From positions 62,001 to 126,000 of the forward strand of contig NZ_JAFIWC010000005.1 in NCBI RefSeq assembly GCF_017163755.1: DNA of 64,000 bases, written 5' to 3'. Shown piece by piece: positions 46,732-55,121 of the stretch (positions are counted from its first letter, which is position 1; each line of letters opens with the position of its first letter). Under the pieces are notes generated by a model. The model searched no databases. It was given only the letters and a program-made list of their open reading frames with translations, and was not told the origin of the DNA. A program made the translations under genes and the position numbers. The DNA is from Xanthomonas sp. GTDB lineage: Bacteria; Pseudomonadota; Gammaproteobacteria; Xanthomonadales; Xanthomonadaceae.

Positions 46732-48195
46732 TTAGTGCTGCAAGGTCTGGATCGCGTGCGCGGGAATGGTGACGACGGCCGAGCGGTCGCGCACGTAGAA
46801 GTTGTAGGTGACCGCGGCATCGGTGGGGTTCATCACCACCGCGACCAGGCGCTGGTCTTCGTTGACGAAGGCGGTGGCCAGCAGCGTGCTGCGGCTGCTG
46901 CTGACCCCGACGCGCCGCGCATTGGGGCGGATGAACTTGGAGAAGTGGCCGATGTAGTAGTAGCTCGGCGTATAGATCAGCTCGCCGGTGGCGGTGTCGG
47001 CGTGGATCGGCGCGAAGCACCAGTTGCCGACGTGGTTGGGGCCGCCGTTCTGGTCCAGCAGGATGTTCCAGTCGGTCCAGCCGACCGCGCCGTTGTTGAG
47101 GTCGTTGATCATCGCGCTGCCGTAGCGCTCGGCGTTGGGCCAGTACTGGTAGCGCGAACGGTCGAACTTCTCCACCGACGCCTCGGTCAGCAGCACCGGC
47201 CTGTCCGGATACGCTTGGCTCACCGCGGCGACGTTGCGGTACATCGGCTCGAAGCCGGCCCAGGTCTCGTACCAGTGGAAGCCCAGGCCCCAGGCGTACT
47301 TCGCCGCTTCCGGGTCGTCGAAGATGACCTGCGCGCGGTACGCCATCATGTCCCGGTTGTGGTCCCAGACGATGATCTTCTTGTCGGCATAGCCGGCCGC
47401 GTGCATCGTCGGGCCCAGGTGGTTCTTGAGGAAATCGCGTTCCTGCTCGGCGGTGAACAGCATCGACTCCCACTTCTGCACCGCCATCGGCTCGTTCTGC
47501 ACGGTGATGCCCCAGATCGGCACGCCTTCCCGCTCGTAGGCCTGGATGAAGCGGGTGAAGTACTTGGCCCACGCCGCGGCGAACTCCGGGCGCAGCGCGC
47601 CGCCGCGCAGCATGTCGTTGTTGGTCTTCATGAACGCCGGCGCGCTCCATGGGCTGGCGAACAGGGTCAGCCTGCCGCCGGCCTGCTGGATCGCGCGCTT
47701 GATCATCGGGATGCGCGCCTTGCGGTCGTGCGCGATGGAAAAGCTGGCCAGCGCGCTGTCGCCTTCGTCGATGTAGGTGTAGCTGGCGGAACTGAAGTCG
47801 GAGCTGTGGATGGTGGTGCGCGCGAGCGAGTAGCCGATCCCGCGCTCCTTGTCGTAGTACGCGCGCAGCAGTTCGCTCTGCTTGCGCGGCGACAGCCGCG
47901 CGAAGACCTCGGCGCTGGCGTCGGTGATCGCGCCGCCGATGCCGAGCAGCGTCTGGTAGCGGCTGTCCGGCGCGACGAACACCGAGGTCTCCGCTTCGCT
48001 GAGCGCGTGCCCGGCGCGCAGCTCGACGCTGCCGCTGCGGCTCAGGCGCTGCTCGCCGCCCTGCGCGGTGGTGAAGATGGTCACCGTGGCGTTCGCGGCG
48101 GCGCTGCGCGGCGCGCGGTCGGCGGCGGTGGCGCGCCCGGCGCCGGCAAGCAGCAGGCCCAGCGTGGCGGCGGCAAGAAGCGGGTGGTTGTTCAT
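46732..48195 (-). CDS. secreted GH30 family glycosidase (glucosylceramidase-like)
   Basis: A 487-residue exported enzyme with a signal peptide (MNNHPLLAAATLGLLLAGAG, cleavage likely after ATA). The catalytic domain shows GIGGAITDASAEV, the acid/base Glu at 235 in TVQNEP and the nucleophile Glu at 338 in LLTEAS, in the right order and spacing for GH30. It ends with a small beta domain (NPTDAAVTYNFYVRD). GH30 members cleave beta-glucosides such as glucosylceramide or beta-1,6-glucan; which applies is unknown. It is divergent from the TonB receptor operon. The ATG at 48195 starts a proper signal peptide; a longer open frame upstream crosses the promoter region. Confidence 0.92.
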   Translation of the reverse strand: MNNHPLLAAATLGLLLAGAGRATAADRAPRSAAANATVTIFTTAQGGEQRLSRSGSVELRAGHALSEAETSVFVAPDSRYQTLLGIGGAITDASAEVFARLSPRKQSELLRAYYDKERGIGYSLARTTIHSSDFSSASYTYIDEGDSALASFSIAHDRKARIPMIKRAIQQAGGRLTLFASPWSAPAFMKTNNDMLRGGALRPEFAAAWAKYFTRFIQAYEREGVPIWGITVQNEPMAVQKWESMLFTAEQERDFLKNHLGPTMHAAGYADKKIIVWDHNRDMMAYRAQVIFDDPEAAKYAWGLGFHWYETWAGFEPMYRNVAAVSQAYPDRPVLLTEASVEKFDRSRYQYWPNAERYGSAMINDLNNGAVGWTDWNILLDQNGGPNHVGNWCFAPIHADTATGELIYTPSYYYIGHFSKFIRPNARRVGVSSSRSTLLATAFVNEDQRLVAVVMNPTDAAVTYNFYVRDRSAVVTIPAHAIQTLQH

Positions 48196-48299
48196 CGACG
48201 GCCTCGGCGAAGACGTGCGGCGGATGGGCCAGCGGCCGCGGCGCGGCCTCGCATGGCCGGTGCGCTGCGCTGCGACGTCGTGGCGTGCGGTGCGTGGAT

Positions 48300-48333
48300 G
48301 ACGTTGTCTAACGTCGCCGCCTTGCGCTGTCAA
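48300..48333 (-). promoter_or_regulatory. promoter and overlapping palindrome for the GH30 gene
   Basis: Read on the minus strand, TTGACA (48333-48328), 17 bases, and TAGACA (48310-48305) form a sigma-70-type promoter with a perfect -35. The palindrome GACGTT-N4-AACGTC (48300-48315) covers the -10 box, the usual place for a repressor operator. The regulator is not encoded in the window. Expected leader is about 100 bases. Confidence 0.6.
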
Positions 48334-48561
48334 TGCGCCGCGTGATCGGGCCAGACTGCGCCGACATCGCGCGCCAGGCTCCCTCGATTGTCGCCGCACG
48401 GACCCATGCCGGCCGATCGCCGCGGCGCGGACGCCGCCTGCGGCGGACGCGGACGCGTCGATGGTCGCCGCGGGAGGCCGCTTGGGGTGGGGCGTGCGTT
48501 CCGGCAGCACGGCCCGGCGGCGCCGCCGCGGCTGCGCTACGCTGCGCTGCAGCAGCGTTTT

Positions 48562-48578
48562 CAGGCGAATTGCGCCTG
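48562..48578. promoter_or_regulatory. candidate operator palindrome upstream of the TonB receptor
   Basis: CAGGCG-AATTG-CGCCTG is a perfect inverted repeat of six-base arms, 35 bases upstream of the TonB receptor -35 box. Its position suits an activator or repressor. It differs from the palindrome at 48300, so two regulators may act. Chance occurrence is possible in this GC-rich DNA. Confidence 0.35.
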
Positions 48579-48613
48579 CTTTGTGCCGCTTTCTTGCCGC
48601 TGGCGCGCGAAGT

Positions 48614-48642
48614 TTGACAAGTCGTATCGGCGCAGGTCCAAT
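48614..48642 (+). promoter_or_regulatory. promoter of the TonB receptor-halogenase operon
   Basis: TTGACA (48614-48619), 17 bases, TCCAAT (48637-48642): a perfect -35 and a four-of-six -10. Initiation near 48649 would leave a 70-base leader ending in the ribosome site GGGGAGGG before the ATG at 48719. Confidence 0.65.
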
Positions 48643-48718
48643 GCCGCCGGAAGTGCCAGGGCGGCGTTGCGCCCACGACGATAGACGCGTTTCGTGAATT
48701 TCCGGGGAGGGAAAATCC

Positions 48719-51700
48719 ATGAAGCAGGTGCAGTCCGTTCCGAAGCAGGCCGCATTGGCGTCCGCATTGCTGCTGGCGCTGTACAGCCCGGCCTGGGCGC
48801 AACAGACCGCACCGGCGGCGGCCGCCGATGCCGATCCGACCACGCTCGATGCGATCACGGTTACCGGCATTCGCGGCAGCCTCACCTCGTCGATGAACCT
48901 CAAGCGCGACGCGCAGGGCATCGTCGACGGCATCGTCTCCGAGGACATCGGCAAGTTCCCCGACACCAATCTGGCCGAATCGCTGCAGCGCATCAGCGGC
49001 GTGTCGATCGACCGCTCCAACGGCGAAGGCTCCAAGGTCACGGTGCGCGGCGTCGGCCCGGACTTCAATCTGGTGCTGTTGAACGGGCGGCAGATGCCGA
49101 CCTCGAGCATCGCCGACACCGGCGCGTCCAGCTCGCGCGCGTTCGATTTCGCCAACCTGGCCTCCGAGTCGATCTCCGCGGTGGAGGTGTACAAGACCGC
49201 GCGCGCCAGCACGCCCACCGGCGGCATCGGCGCCACCATCAACATCAAGACCGCGCGCCCGCTCGACACCCCCGGACTGCGCGCCAACGTCGGCCTCAAG
49301 GGCGTGTGGGACACCTCCAACGACAACGTGCCCGATTCGCTGCAGGGCGACAGCGTCACCCCGGAAGTGTCGGGCATCTTCAGCAACACCTCGGCCGACG
49401 GCCGATTCGGCATCGCGGTCAGCGGCAGCTACCAGGAACGCGACTACGGCTTCAGCCAGGTCGCGGTGGGCAACGGCTGGAAGACCTTCCACGGCGACGA
49501 GAACAACTGGGGCACGATCCCGCAGCCGGGCCAGCCCGGCTCGGAGAACATCGTCAACCGTCCCGGCCCGGACGACATCTATTCGGTGCCGCAGAACCTC
49601 AACTACAACGTCAACGGGGTCAAGCGCGAGCGCACCAACGGCCAGCTGACGCTGCAATTCAAGCCGACCGACCGCGTCACCACGACGCTGGACTACACCT
49701 ATTCGGAAAACAAGATCCAGACCCAGCGCAACGAGATGTCGGTGTGGTTCAACTTCGGGCCTTCGTCCAGCGCCTGGACCGACGGCCCGGTCGCCGCGCC
49801 GGACCTGTACTCGGAAACCATCCCGTTCACCCAGGACGCGTCCGGGCAGTACTTCGGCAGCGACATGGCCTTCGGCGGCGGCAAGAGCGCCACCAAGAAC
49901 CAGAACAAGTCGCTCGGCTTCAACGTCGAGTGGGAAGTCACCGACAGCCTGAACATGGCGCTGGACTACCACGACTCCACCGCCACCTCCGGCGCCGACA
50001 GCCCGTACGGGTCCAGCGGCGTGCTCGGCACGGCGGGGTTCTTCCGCGGCACCACCAGCGCCGATTTCTCCGGCGATTTCCCGGTGCTCAACGTGCAGCT
50101 GCCGCCGGGCATGGACCAGATCGATCCGGCGTACATGCAGGTGACCGGGTCCTCGTTCCGCAACAGCTACATGAAGTCGGAGATCAAGCAGCTCCAGCTC
50201 AGCGGCGACTTCCAGTTCGAGAATTATTCCAAGCTGGACTTCGGCGTCGGCTCGACCGAGGTGCGCAACCGCTCGGCGTACTCGGTGGTGCAGCTGGACA
50301 CCTGGGGCGGCGCCACCAGCCCGGACGACTATCCGGACGAGGTCTGGCAGCTCGACAACATGGGCCGCTACTTCGACCAGTTCGGCGGCCACGACGATCC
50401 CGACTTCACCGACGCGTTCTTCGTGTGGGACTTCGACACCGTGCGCCAACTGGCCGAGGACGCCTGGGTGCGCAATGGCGGCGACCCGGCCGACTACCGC
50501 GCCTCCAACGTCTTCACCACCGACCGCCGCACCACCGAGAAGTCCAAGAGCGCCTACCTGCAGTGGAGCAACACCTGGGACCTGGCGCTGCCGGTCAGCC
50601 TGGCGCTGGGCGTGCGCTACGAGAAGACCGACGTCACCTCCGATGCGCTGGTGCCCAGCGCCACCGGCATCTCCTGGGGCTCGGCCAACGAGCTGTCGAT
50701 CATCGAGGGGCCGGCCGAGTTCACCCGCCTCACCGGGTCGTACCGCTACTGGTTGCCGAGCCTGGACTTCAGCGTGGACCTGAACGAGTCGATGAAGCTG
50801 CGCGCCAGCTACGGCAAGACCATCGGCCGCCCCGGCTGGGCCGACATCCAGGGCGGGCAGACGCTCGACACGCTGGTGCGCGTGGACGGCGGCACCGGCG
50901 CGCAGGGCAACCCGGGGCTGCGGCCGCTGCTGTCCAACAACTACGACGTGTCCTTCGAGTGGTACTACGGCGAAGGCAGCTACGTGTCGGCCGGCTATTT
51001 CCGCAAGGACATCGACAACTACATCGGCACCACGCAGGTGGTCGGCACGCCGTTCGACCTGCACACGCCGGTCGGCGGCGCGTACTGGAACGAGGCGATC
51101 GGCGCCGGCTGCGCCGGCAGCGACGTGGTCTGCATCCGCAACTACATCTTCGACAACCACAACGGCGAAGGCGGGGTCACCCAGACCGGCGTGGATTCCA
51201 CCGGCAACCGCACCGGCACCATCGTCGGACAGGCCGGCGATCCGCTGGCGCAGTTCCGCATCAACACCCCAGCCAACCAGAAGTCGGCCACGCTCGACGG
51301 CTGGGAGTTCAACATCCAGCACCTGTTCTGGGACAGCGGCTTCGGCCTGTCGGCCAACTACACCATCGTCGATTCCGGGCTGACCTACGACAACTACGTG
51401 ATCGGCGAGCAGTTCGCGCTGGAAGGGCTCAGCGACTCGGCCAACTTCGTCGCGTTCTACGACAAGGGGCCGTGGCAGGTGCGCGCGGCCTACAACTGGC
51501 GCGACGAGTTCCTGTCCGGCCGCTTCGACGGTTCCGGCCCCAACCCGAACTACGTCGAGGCCTACGGCCAGCTGGACATGAACGTGAGCTACGCGTTCAA
51601 CGAACGCCTGACGTTCTCGCTGGAGGGCATCAACCTGACCGACGAGACCCAGCGCATCCACGGACGCCACAGCAACCAGCTGCTGTTCGCGACCCAGACC

Positions 51701-51739
51701 GGGCCACGCTACATGTTCGGCGTGCGTTACAAGTTCTGA
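48719..51739 (+). CDS. TonB-dependent receptor (Xanthomonas/Caulobacter type)
   Basis: A 1006-residue outer-membrane active transporter. The signal peptide MKQVQSVPKQAALASALLLA ends near AWAQ. The TonB-box region TLDAITVTGIRGSL follows. The plug domain has DIGKFPDTNLAESLQRISGV, GSKVTVRGVGPDFNLVLLNGRQMP and VEVYKTARASTPTGGIGATINIKTARP (parts quoted). The 22-strand barrel ends in the typical aromatic terminus FGVRYKF. The plug signature is that of the large-receptor subfamily tied to carbohydrate uptake in Xanthomonas and Caulobacter. Divergent GH30 and downstream halogenase genes fit such a locus. Substrate unknown; a glycoside released by GH30 is a reasonable guess. Confidence 0.95.
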   Translation: MKQVQSVPKQAALASALLLALYSPAWAQQTAPAAAADADPTTLDAITVTGIRGSLTSSMNLKRDAQGIVDGIVSEDIGKFPDTNLAESLQRISGVSIDRSNGEGSKVTVRGVGPDFNLVLLNGRQMPTSSIADTGASSSRAFDFANLASESISAVEVYKTARASTPTGGIGATINIKTARPLDTPGLRANVGLKGVWDTSNDNVPDSLQGDSVTPEVSGIFSNTSADGRFGIAVSGSYQERDYGFSQVAVGNGWKTFHGDENNWGTIPQPGQPGSENIVNRPGPDDIYSVPQNLNYNVNGVKRERTNGQLTLQFKPTDRVTTTLDYTYSENKIQTQRNEMSVWFNFGPSSSAWTDGPVAAPDLYSETIPFTQDASGQYFGSDMAFGGGKSATKNQNKSLGFNVEWEVTDSLNMALDYHDSTATSGADSPYGSSGVLGTAGFFRGTTSADFSGDFPVLNVQLPPGMDQIDPAYMQVTGSSFRNSYMKSEIKQLQLSGDFQFENYSKLDFGVGSTEVRNRSAYSVVQLDTWGGATSPDDYPDEVWQLDNMGRYFDQFGGHDDPDFTDAFFVWDFDTVRQLAEDAWVRNGGDPADYRASNVFTTDRRTTEKSKSAYLQWSNTWDLALPVSLALGVRYEKTDVTSDALVPSATGISWGSANELSIIEGPAEFTRLTGSYRYWLPSLDFSVDLNESMKLRASYGKTIGRPGWADIQGGQTLDTLVRVDGGTGAQGNPGLRPLLSNNYDVSFEWYYGEGSYVSAGYFRKDIDNYIGTTQVVGTPFDLHTPVGGAYWNEAIGAGCAGSDVVCIRNYIFDNHNGEGGVTQTGVDSTGNRTGTIVGQAGDPLAQFRINTPANQKSATLDGWEFNIQHLFWDSGFGLSANYTIVDSGLTYDNYVIGEQFALEGLSDSANFVAFYDKGPWQVRAAYNWRDEFLSGRFDGSGPNPNYVEAYGQLDMNVSYAFNERLTFSLEGINLTDETQRIHGRHSNQLLFATQTGPRYMFGVRYKF

Positions 51740-51769
51740 GCAGCGGCCGCGCCGGGTCCCGGGACGCAG

Positions 51770-51795
51770 GCGCCGTGGGGGATCGCCCACGGCGC
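51770..51795 (+). terminator. intercistronic hairpin between receptor and halogenase
   Basis: GCGCCGTGGG, loop GGATCG, CCCACGGCGC: a perfect ten-pair stem 30 bases after the receptor stop, with no T-tract. It more likely protects the receptor mRNA 3' end or dampens read-through than terminates fully. The halogenase GTG starts 41 bases later. Confidence 0.45.
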
Positions 51796-51836
51796 GCCCG
51801 GCCCGGCCGCCTGGCGCGGCCCATGAAGGTGCACGG

Positions 51837-53390
51837 GTGAATCCTGCGATCAGGCACGTGGTCATCGTCGGCGGCGGCTCGGCCGGCTGGCTGACCGCGG
51901 CGGTCATCGCCGCCGAGCATTGCACCGCGCAACCGCACGGCCTGCGGGTGACCCTGCTCGAATCGCCCGAGGTCAGCACGGTCGGGGTAGGCGAGGGCAC
52001 CTGGCCGAGCATGCGCGACACGCTGCGCCGGGTCGGCGTGAGCGAGACCGCGTTCGTGCGCGAATGCGACGCGGCGTTCAAGCAGGGCTCCAAGTTCGTG
52101 CGCTGGAGCCAGGACGACGCGCAGGACCAGTACCACCATCCCTTCGTGCTGCCCGAGGGCTACCTGGACACCAACCTGGTCGCCGGCTGGCAGCGGCACC
52201 GGCACCTGCCGTTCGGCCGGCTGGTCAGCTTCCAGCCGCAGCTGTGCGAGGCGGGCAAGGCGCCCAAGCAGTTCGCCACGCCCGAATACGCCGCCGTGGC
52301 CAACTACGCCTACCACCTGGACGCGGCCAAGCTCGGCGCGTTCCTGCGCGAGCACTGCGTGGGTCGCCTGGGCGTGGCGCACGTGCGCGACCATGTGGAT
52401 GCGGTCAACGCCCACGAGAACGGCGACATCGCCTCGCTGCGCACGCGCGAGCACGGCGATATCGCCGGCGACCTGTTCGTCGACTGCAGCGGGATGCGCG
52501 CGCTGCTGCTGGGCAGGCACTACGGGATCGCGCTGGAGCCCATGCACGACATCCTGTTCAACGACCGTGCGATCGCGCTGCAGCTGCCGTACGCCGACGC
52601 GGATGCGCCGATCGCCTGCCAGACCGTGTCCACCGCCCAGCGCCATGGCTGGATCTGGGACATCGGCCTGCACAGCCGGCGCGGCGTGGGCTACGTGTAT
52701 TCCGCCGCGCATGCCAGCGACGAAGACGCCGAGCGCACGCTGCTGCGCTACGTCGAGGCCAGCGGCGCCCGCCCGGCCGACATCGCGCGCAGCAACCGGC
52801 TCGGCTTCCAGCCCGGCTACCGCCGCACCGCATGGCACCGCAACTGCGTGGCGATCGGCCTGTCCAGCGGCTTCGTCGAGCCGCTGGAAGCCTCGTCGCT
52901 GGTGCTGGTCGAGCTGGCCGCGGCGATGCTGCGCGACGAGATGCCGGCCACGCGCGAGGCGATGGAGATCGTCGCCCGGCGCTTCAACGACGCCTTCGCC
53001 TACCGCTGGGAGCGGGTGGTGGACTTCCTCAAGCTGCACTACGTGCTCAGCCGCCGCACCGATTCGGACTACTGGCACGAGCACCGCCGCGCGCAGAGCG
53101 TGCCCGAGCGCCTGCGCGAACTGCTCGCGCTGTGGCGGCAGCAGCCGCCGTCGCGCTACGACTTCCCGCGCAGCGAGGAGATCTTCCCGTCGGCGAGCTA
53201 CCAGTACATCCTGTACGGCATGGGCTTCGATCCCGAGCCGCGGCCGAACCCGCGGCGGATGGACGACGTGCGCCGCGCCGAGCAGTGCTTCGGCCAGGCC
53301 GATGCGCGCGCGCGGCAGATGCTTGCGGCGCTGCCCGGCCATCGCGAGCTGCTCGAGCACATCCGCCTGCGCGGCATGCCCACCCTCTAG
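51837..53390 (+). CDS. flavin-dependent halogenase-like protein 1 (tryptophan halogenase family)
   Basis: A 517-residue FAD enzyme of the tryptophan halogenase family. The FAD-binding GGGSAGW is at residues 12-18, then GVGEGTWPSM. The catalytic lysine equivalent is K82 in FKQGSKFVRW. The WxWxIP motif is altered to WIWDIG (W272, W274), and the chloride-site loop reads PLEASSL rather than PLESTG. These changes leave real halogenation uncertain. The start is GTG at 51837, whose G-T-G-A overlaps the stop of a five-codon frame (ATG at 51823); no other start gives the Rossmann motif. It precedes the SapC-like gene by 12 bases. Confidence 0.88.
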   Translation: MNPAIRHVVIVGGGSAGWLTAAVIAAEHCTAQPHGLRVTLLESPEVSTVGVGEGTWPSMRDTLRRVGVSETAFVRECDAAFKQGSKFVRWSQDDAQDQYHHPFVLPEGYLDTNLVAGWQRHRHLPFGRLVSFQPQLCEAGKAPKQFATPEYAAVANYAYHLDAAKLGAFLREHCVGRLGVAHVRDHVDAVNAHENGDIASLRTREHGDIAGDLFVDCSGMRALLLGRHYGIALEPMHDILFNDRAIALQLPYADADAPIACQTVSTAQRHGWIWDIGLHSRRGVGYVYSAAHASDEDAERTLLRYVEASGARPADIARSNRLGFQPGYRRTAWHRNCVAIGLSSGFVEPLEASSLVLVELAAAMLRDEMPATREAMEIVARRFNDAFAYRWERVVDFLKLHYVLSRRTDSDYWHEHRRAQSVPERLRELLALWRQQPPSRYDFPRSEEIFPSASYQYILYGMGFDPEPRPNPRRMDDVRRAEQCFGQADARARQMLAALPGHRELLEHIRLRGMPTL

Positions 53391-53402
53391 GACCCAGCGA
53401 CC

Positions 53403-54110
53403 ATGACCCGGCACGTGCAGTTGGACCATGCCCAGCACCGCGATCTGCGCATCGACACGCGGCGCAGCGCCGCGCTGGGCGATGCGGTGATGGCCGCGCT
53501 GACCTTCCCGGGCGAGTTCCGCAACCTGCAGGCGCATTACCCGATCGTGTTCCGCAAGAGCCGGCTCGGCGAGTTCCAGCCGGTGGCCCTGTTCGGCTTC
53601 GGCGAAGGACAGAACCTGTTCCTGGACGCGCGCGGCTGGGACGCGAGCTACGTGCCGCTGGCGATCGAGCGCCAGCCGTTCCTCGTCGGTGTCGCCGGCG
53701 ACGAGCGGGTGGTGCACCTGGATCTGGACAGCCCGCGGGTGTCGGCCAGCGGCGACCAGGCGCTGTTCCTGGAGTTCGGCGGCAACAGCGCCTACCTGGA
53801 CCGGATCACCTCGGTGCTGGCGACGCTGGACGAAGGCCTGCGCGCCACGCCGGCGTTCGTCGCGCTGCTGCTGCAGCACCAGTTGCTGGAGTCGTTCGTG
53901 CTGGACGTGGAACTGGACGACGGCTCGCGCAACCGCCTTGCCGGCTTCTACACCATCGACGAGGACCGCCTGCGCGCGCTCGACGCCCAGGCCCTGCACC
54001 AGCTGCACCAGGCCGGGCTGCTGGAGCCGGTCTACATGGCGCTGGCGTCGATGTCGAACTTCCGCGCGCTGATCGAGCGGATGAACCGCCACCATGCTGC
54101 CGATCGCTGA
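53403..54110 (+). CDS. SapC-like protein
   Basis: A 235-residue soluble protein of the SapC family, named after a Campylobacter S-layer locus protein. The family segments FRNLQAHYPIVFRKS, FQPVALFGFGEGQNLFLD, YVPLAIERQPFLV and LLQHQLLESFVLDVELDDGS are present (parts shown). No signal peptide is seen. The biochemical function of this family is not established. It is embedded between two halogenase genes and a cupin gene, as in related TonB-receptor loci. Its last 17 bases overlap the cupin gene, so translation is coupled. Confidence 0.88.
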   Translation: MTRHVQLDHAQHRDLRIDTRRSAALGDAVMAALTFPGEFRNLQAHYPIVFRKSRLGEFQPVALFGFGEGQNLFLDARGWDASYVPLAIERQPFLVGVAGDERVVHLDLDSPRVSASGDQALFLEFGGNSAYLDRITSVLATLDEGLRATPAFVALLLQHQLLESFVLDVELDDGSRNRLAGFYTIDEDRLRALDAQALHQLHQAGLLEPVYMALASMSNFRALIERMNRHHAADR

Positions 54111-55110
54111 GGCCGTGCGCGAAGTCCACGGCGCCGATGCGCAGGCGCTGCCGGACGCGTTGCTGTGCGCCACCCAGCCGCTGGTGCTGCGCGGCGTGGT
54201 GGCGCACTGGCCGCTGGTCCGCGCGGCGCTGGCGTCGCCGCAGGCGGCGGTGGACTACCTGCGGCGCTTCGCCCGCAGCGAAGCGCCGGTGGCGGTGATG
54301 GTCGCCGCGGCGTCGGCCGGCGGGCGCCTGTTCTATAACGAGGACCTGAGCGGCTTCAATTTCCACAGCGAACGCCCGCCGCTGGGCGCGGTGCTCGACG
54401 CGATGCTGCGGCACCTGGACGACGCGCAGGCGCCCACGCTGTACATGGGCTCCACCACGGTCGACACCTTCCTGCCCGGGCTGCGCGCCGAGAACGACAT
54501 CGCGCTCGGCCAGCGCCAGGCCTTGTTCAGCGTATGGCTCGGCAACCGCACCCGCATCGCCGCGCACCAGGACGTGCCGGACAACCTGGCCTGCGTGGCC
54601 GCCGGCCATCGCCGCTTCATCCTGTTCCCGCCGGAGCAATTGGCCAACCTGTACATCGGTCCGCTGGATTTCACCCCGGCGGGGCAGGCGGTCAGCCTGG
54701 TGGACTTCGCCGCGCCGGACCATGCCCGCTTCCCGCGCTTCGCCGAGGCGCTCAAGCAGGCGCAGGTCGCCGAGCTGGGGCCGGGCGATGCGATCTTCAT
54801 CCCCAGCATGTGGTGGCACCACATCGAGGCGCTGGACGGGTTGAACGTGCTGCTGAACTACTGGTGGCGGCAGTCGCCGCCACACATGGATTCGCCGATG
54901 AACGCGCTGATGCTGGCGCTGATGAGCGTGCGCGACCTGCCGCCGGCGCAGCGCGCCGCGTGGCAGGAGACGTTCCGCCACTACGTGTTCGACGCCGACG
55001 CGGCCACCGCCGAGCACGTTCCGCCGCAGGCGCGGCGCGTGCTGGCGCCGATGACCCCCGAGCTGTCGCGCGAGCTGCGCGCGCGCCTGCTCAAACGACT
55101 GAACCGCTGA
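54094..55110 (+). CDS. cupin_8 / JmjC-like protein (possible Fe(II) oxygenase)
   Basis: A 338-residue protein with a cupin_8 fold. The candidate iron ligands are H158 and D160 in AAHQDVPDN and a C-terminal His in WWHHIEAL (H242 or H243). Family segments AGHRRFILFPPEQLANLYIG and VAELGPGDAIFIPSMWWHH follow the usual order. Such proteins are often 2-oxoglutarate hydroxylases of proteins or small molecules; here neither substrate nor activity is known. It overlaps the SapC gene and ends 11 bases before halogenase 2, so the four genes are a tight unit. The ATG at 54094 gives the normal N-terminus. Confidence 0.88.
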   Translation: MLPIAEAVREVHGADAQALPDALLCATQPLVLRGVVAHWPLVRAALASPQAAVDYLRRFARSEAPVAVMVAAASAGGRLFYNEDLSGFNFHSERPPLGAVLDAMLRHLDDAQAPTLYMGSTTVDTFLPGLRAENDIALGQRQALFSVWLGNRTRIAAHQDVPDNLACVAAGHRRFILFPPEQLANLYIGPLDFTPAGQAVSLVDFAAPDHARFPRFAEALKQAQVAELGPGDAIFIPSMWWHHIEALDGLNVLLNYWWRQSPPHMDSPMNALMLALMSVRDLPPAQRAAWQETFRHYVFDADAATAEHVPPQARRVLAPMTPELSRELRARLLKRLNR

Positions 55111-55121
55111 AGGACGACGAG

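Noticed and set aside
48196-49413. N-terminal extension of the GH30 gene to an 893-codon frame
   Set aside because: The extension runs through the divergent promoters and into the receptor gene; the enzyme has a proper signal peptide starting at 48195.
48308-52093. A 1261-codon minus-strand frame opposite the TonB receptor
   Set aside because: Same antisense effect. Composition is dominated by Ala, Val, Arg, Gly and Asp, and it covers a receptor gene with an intact signal peptide, plug and C-terminal Phe.
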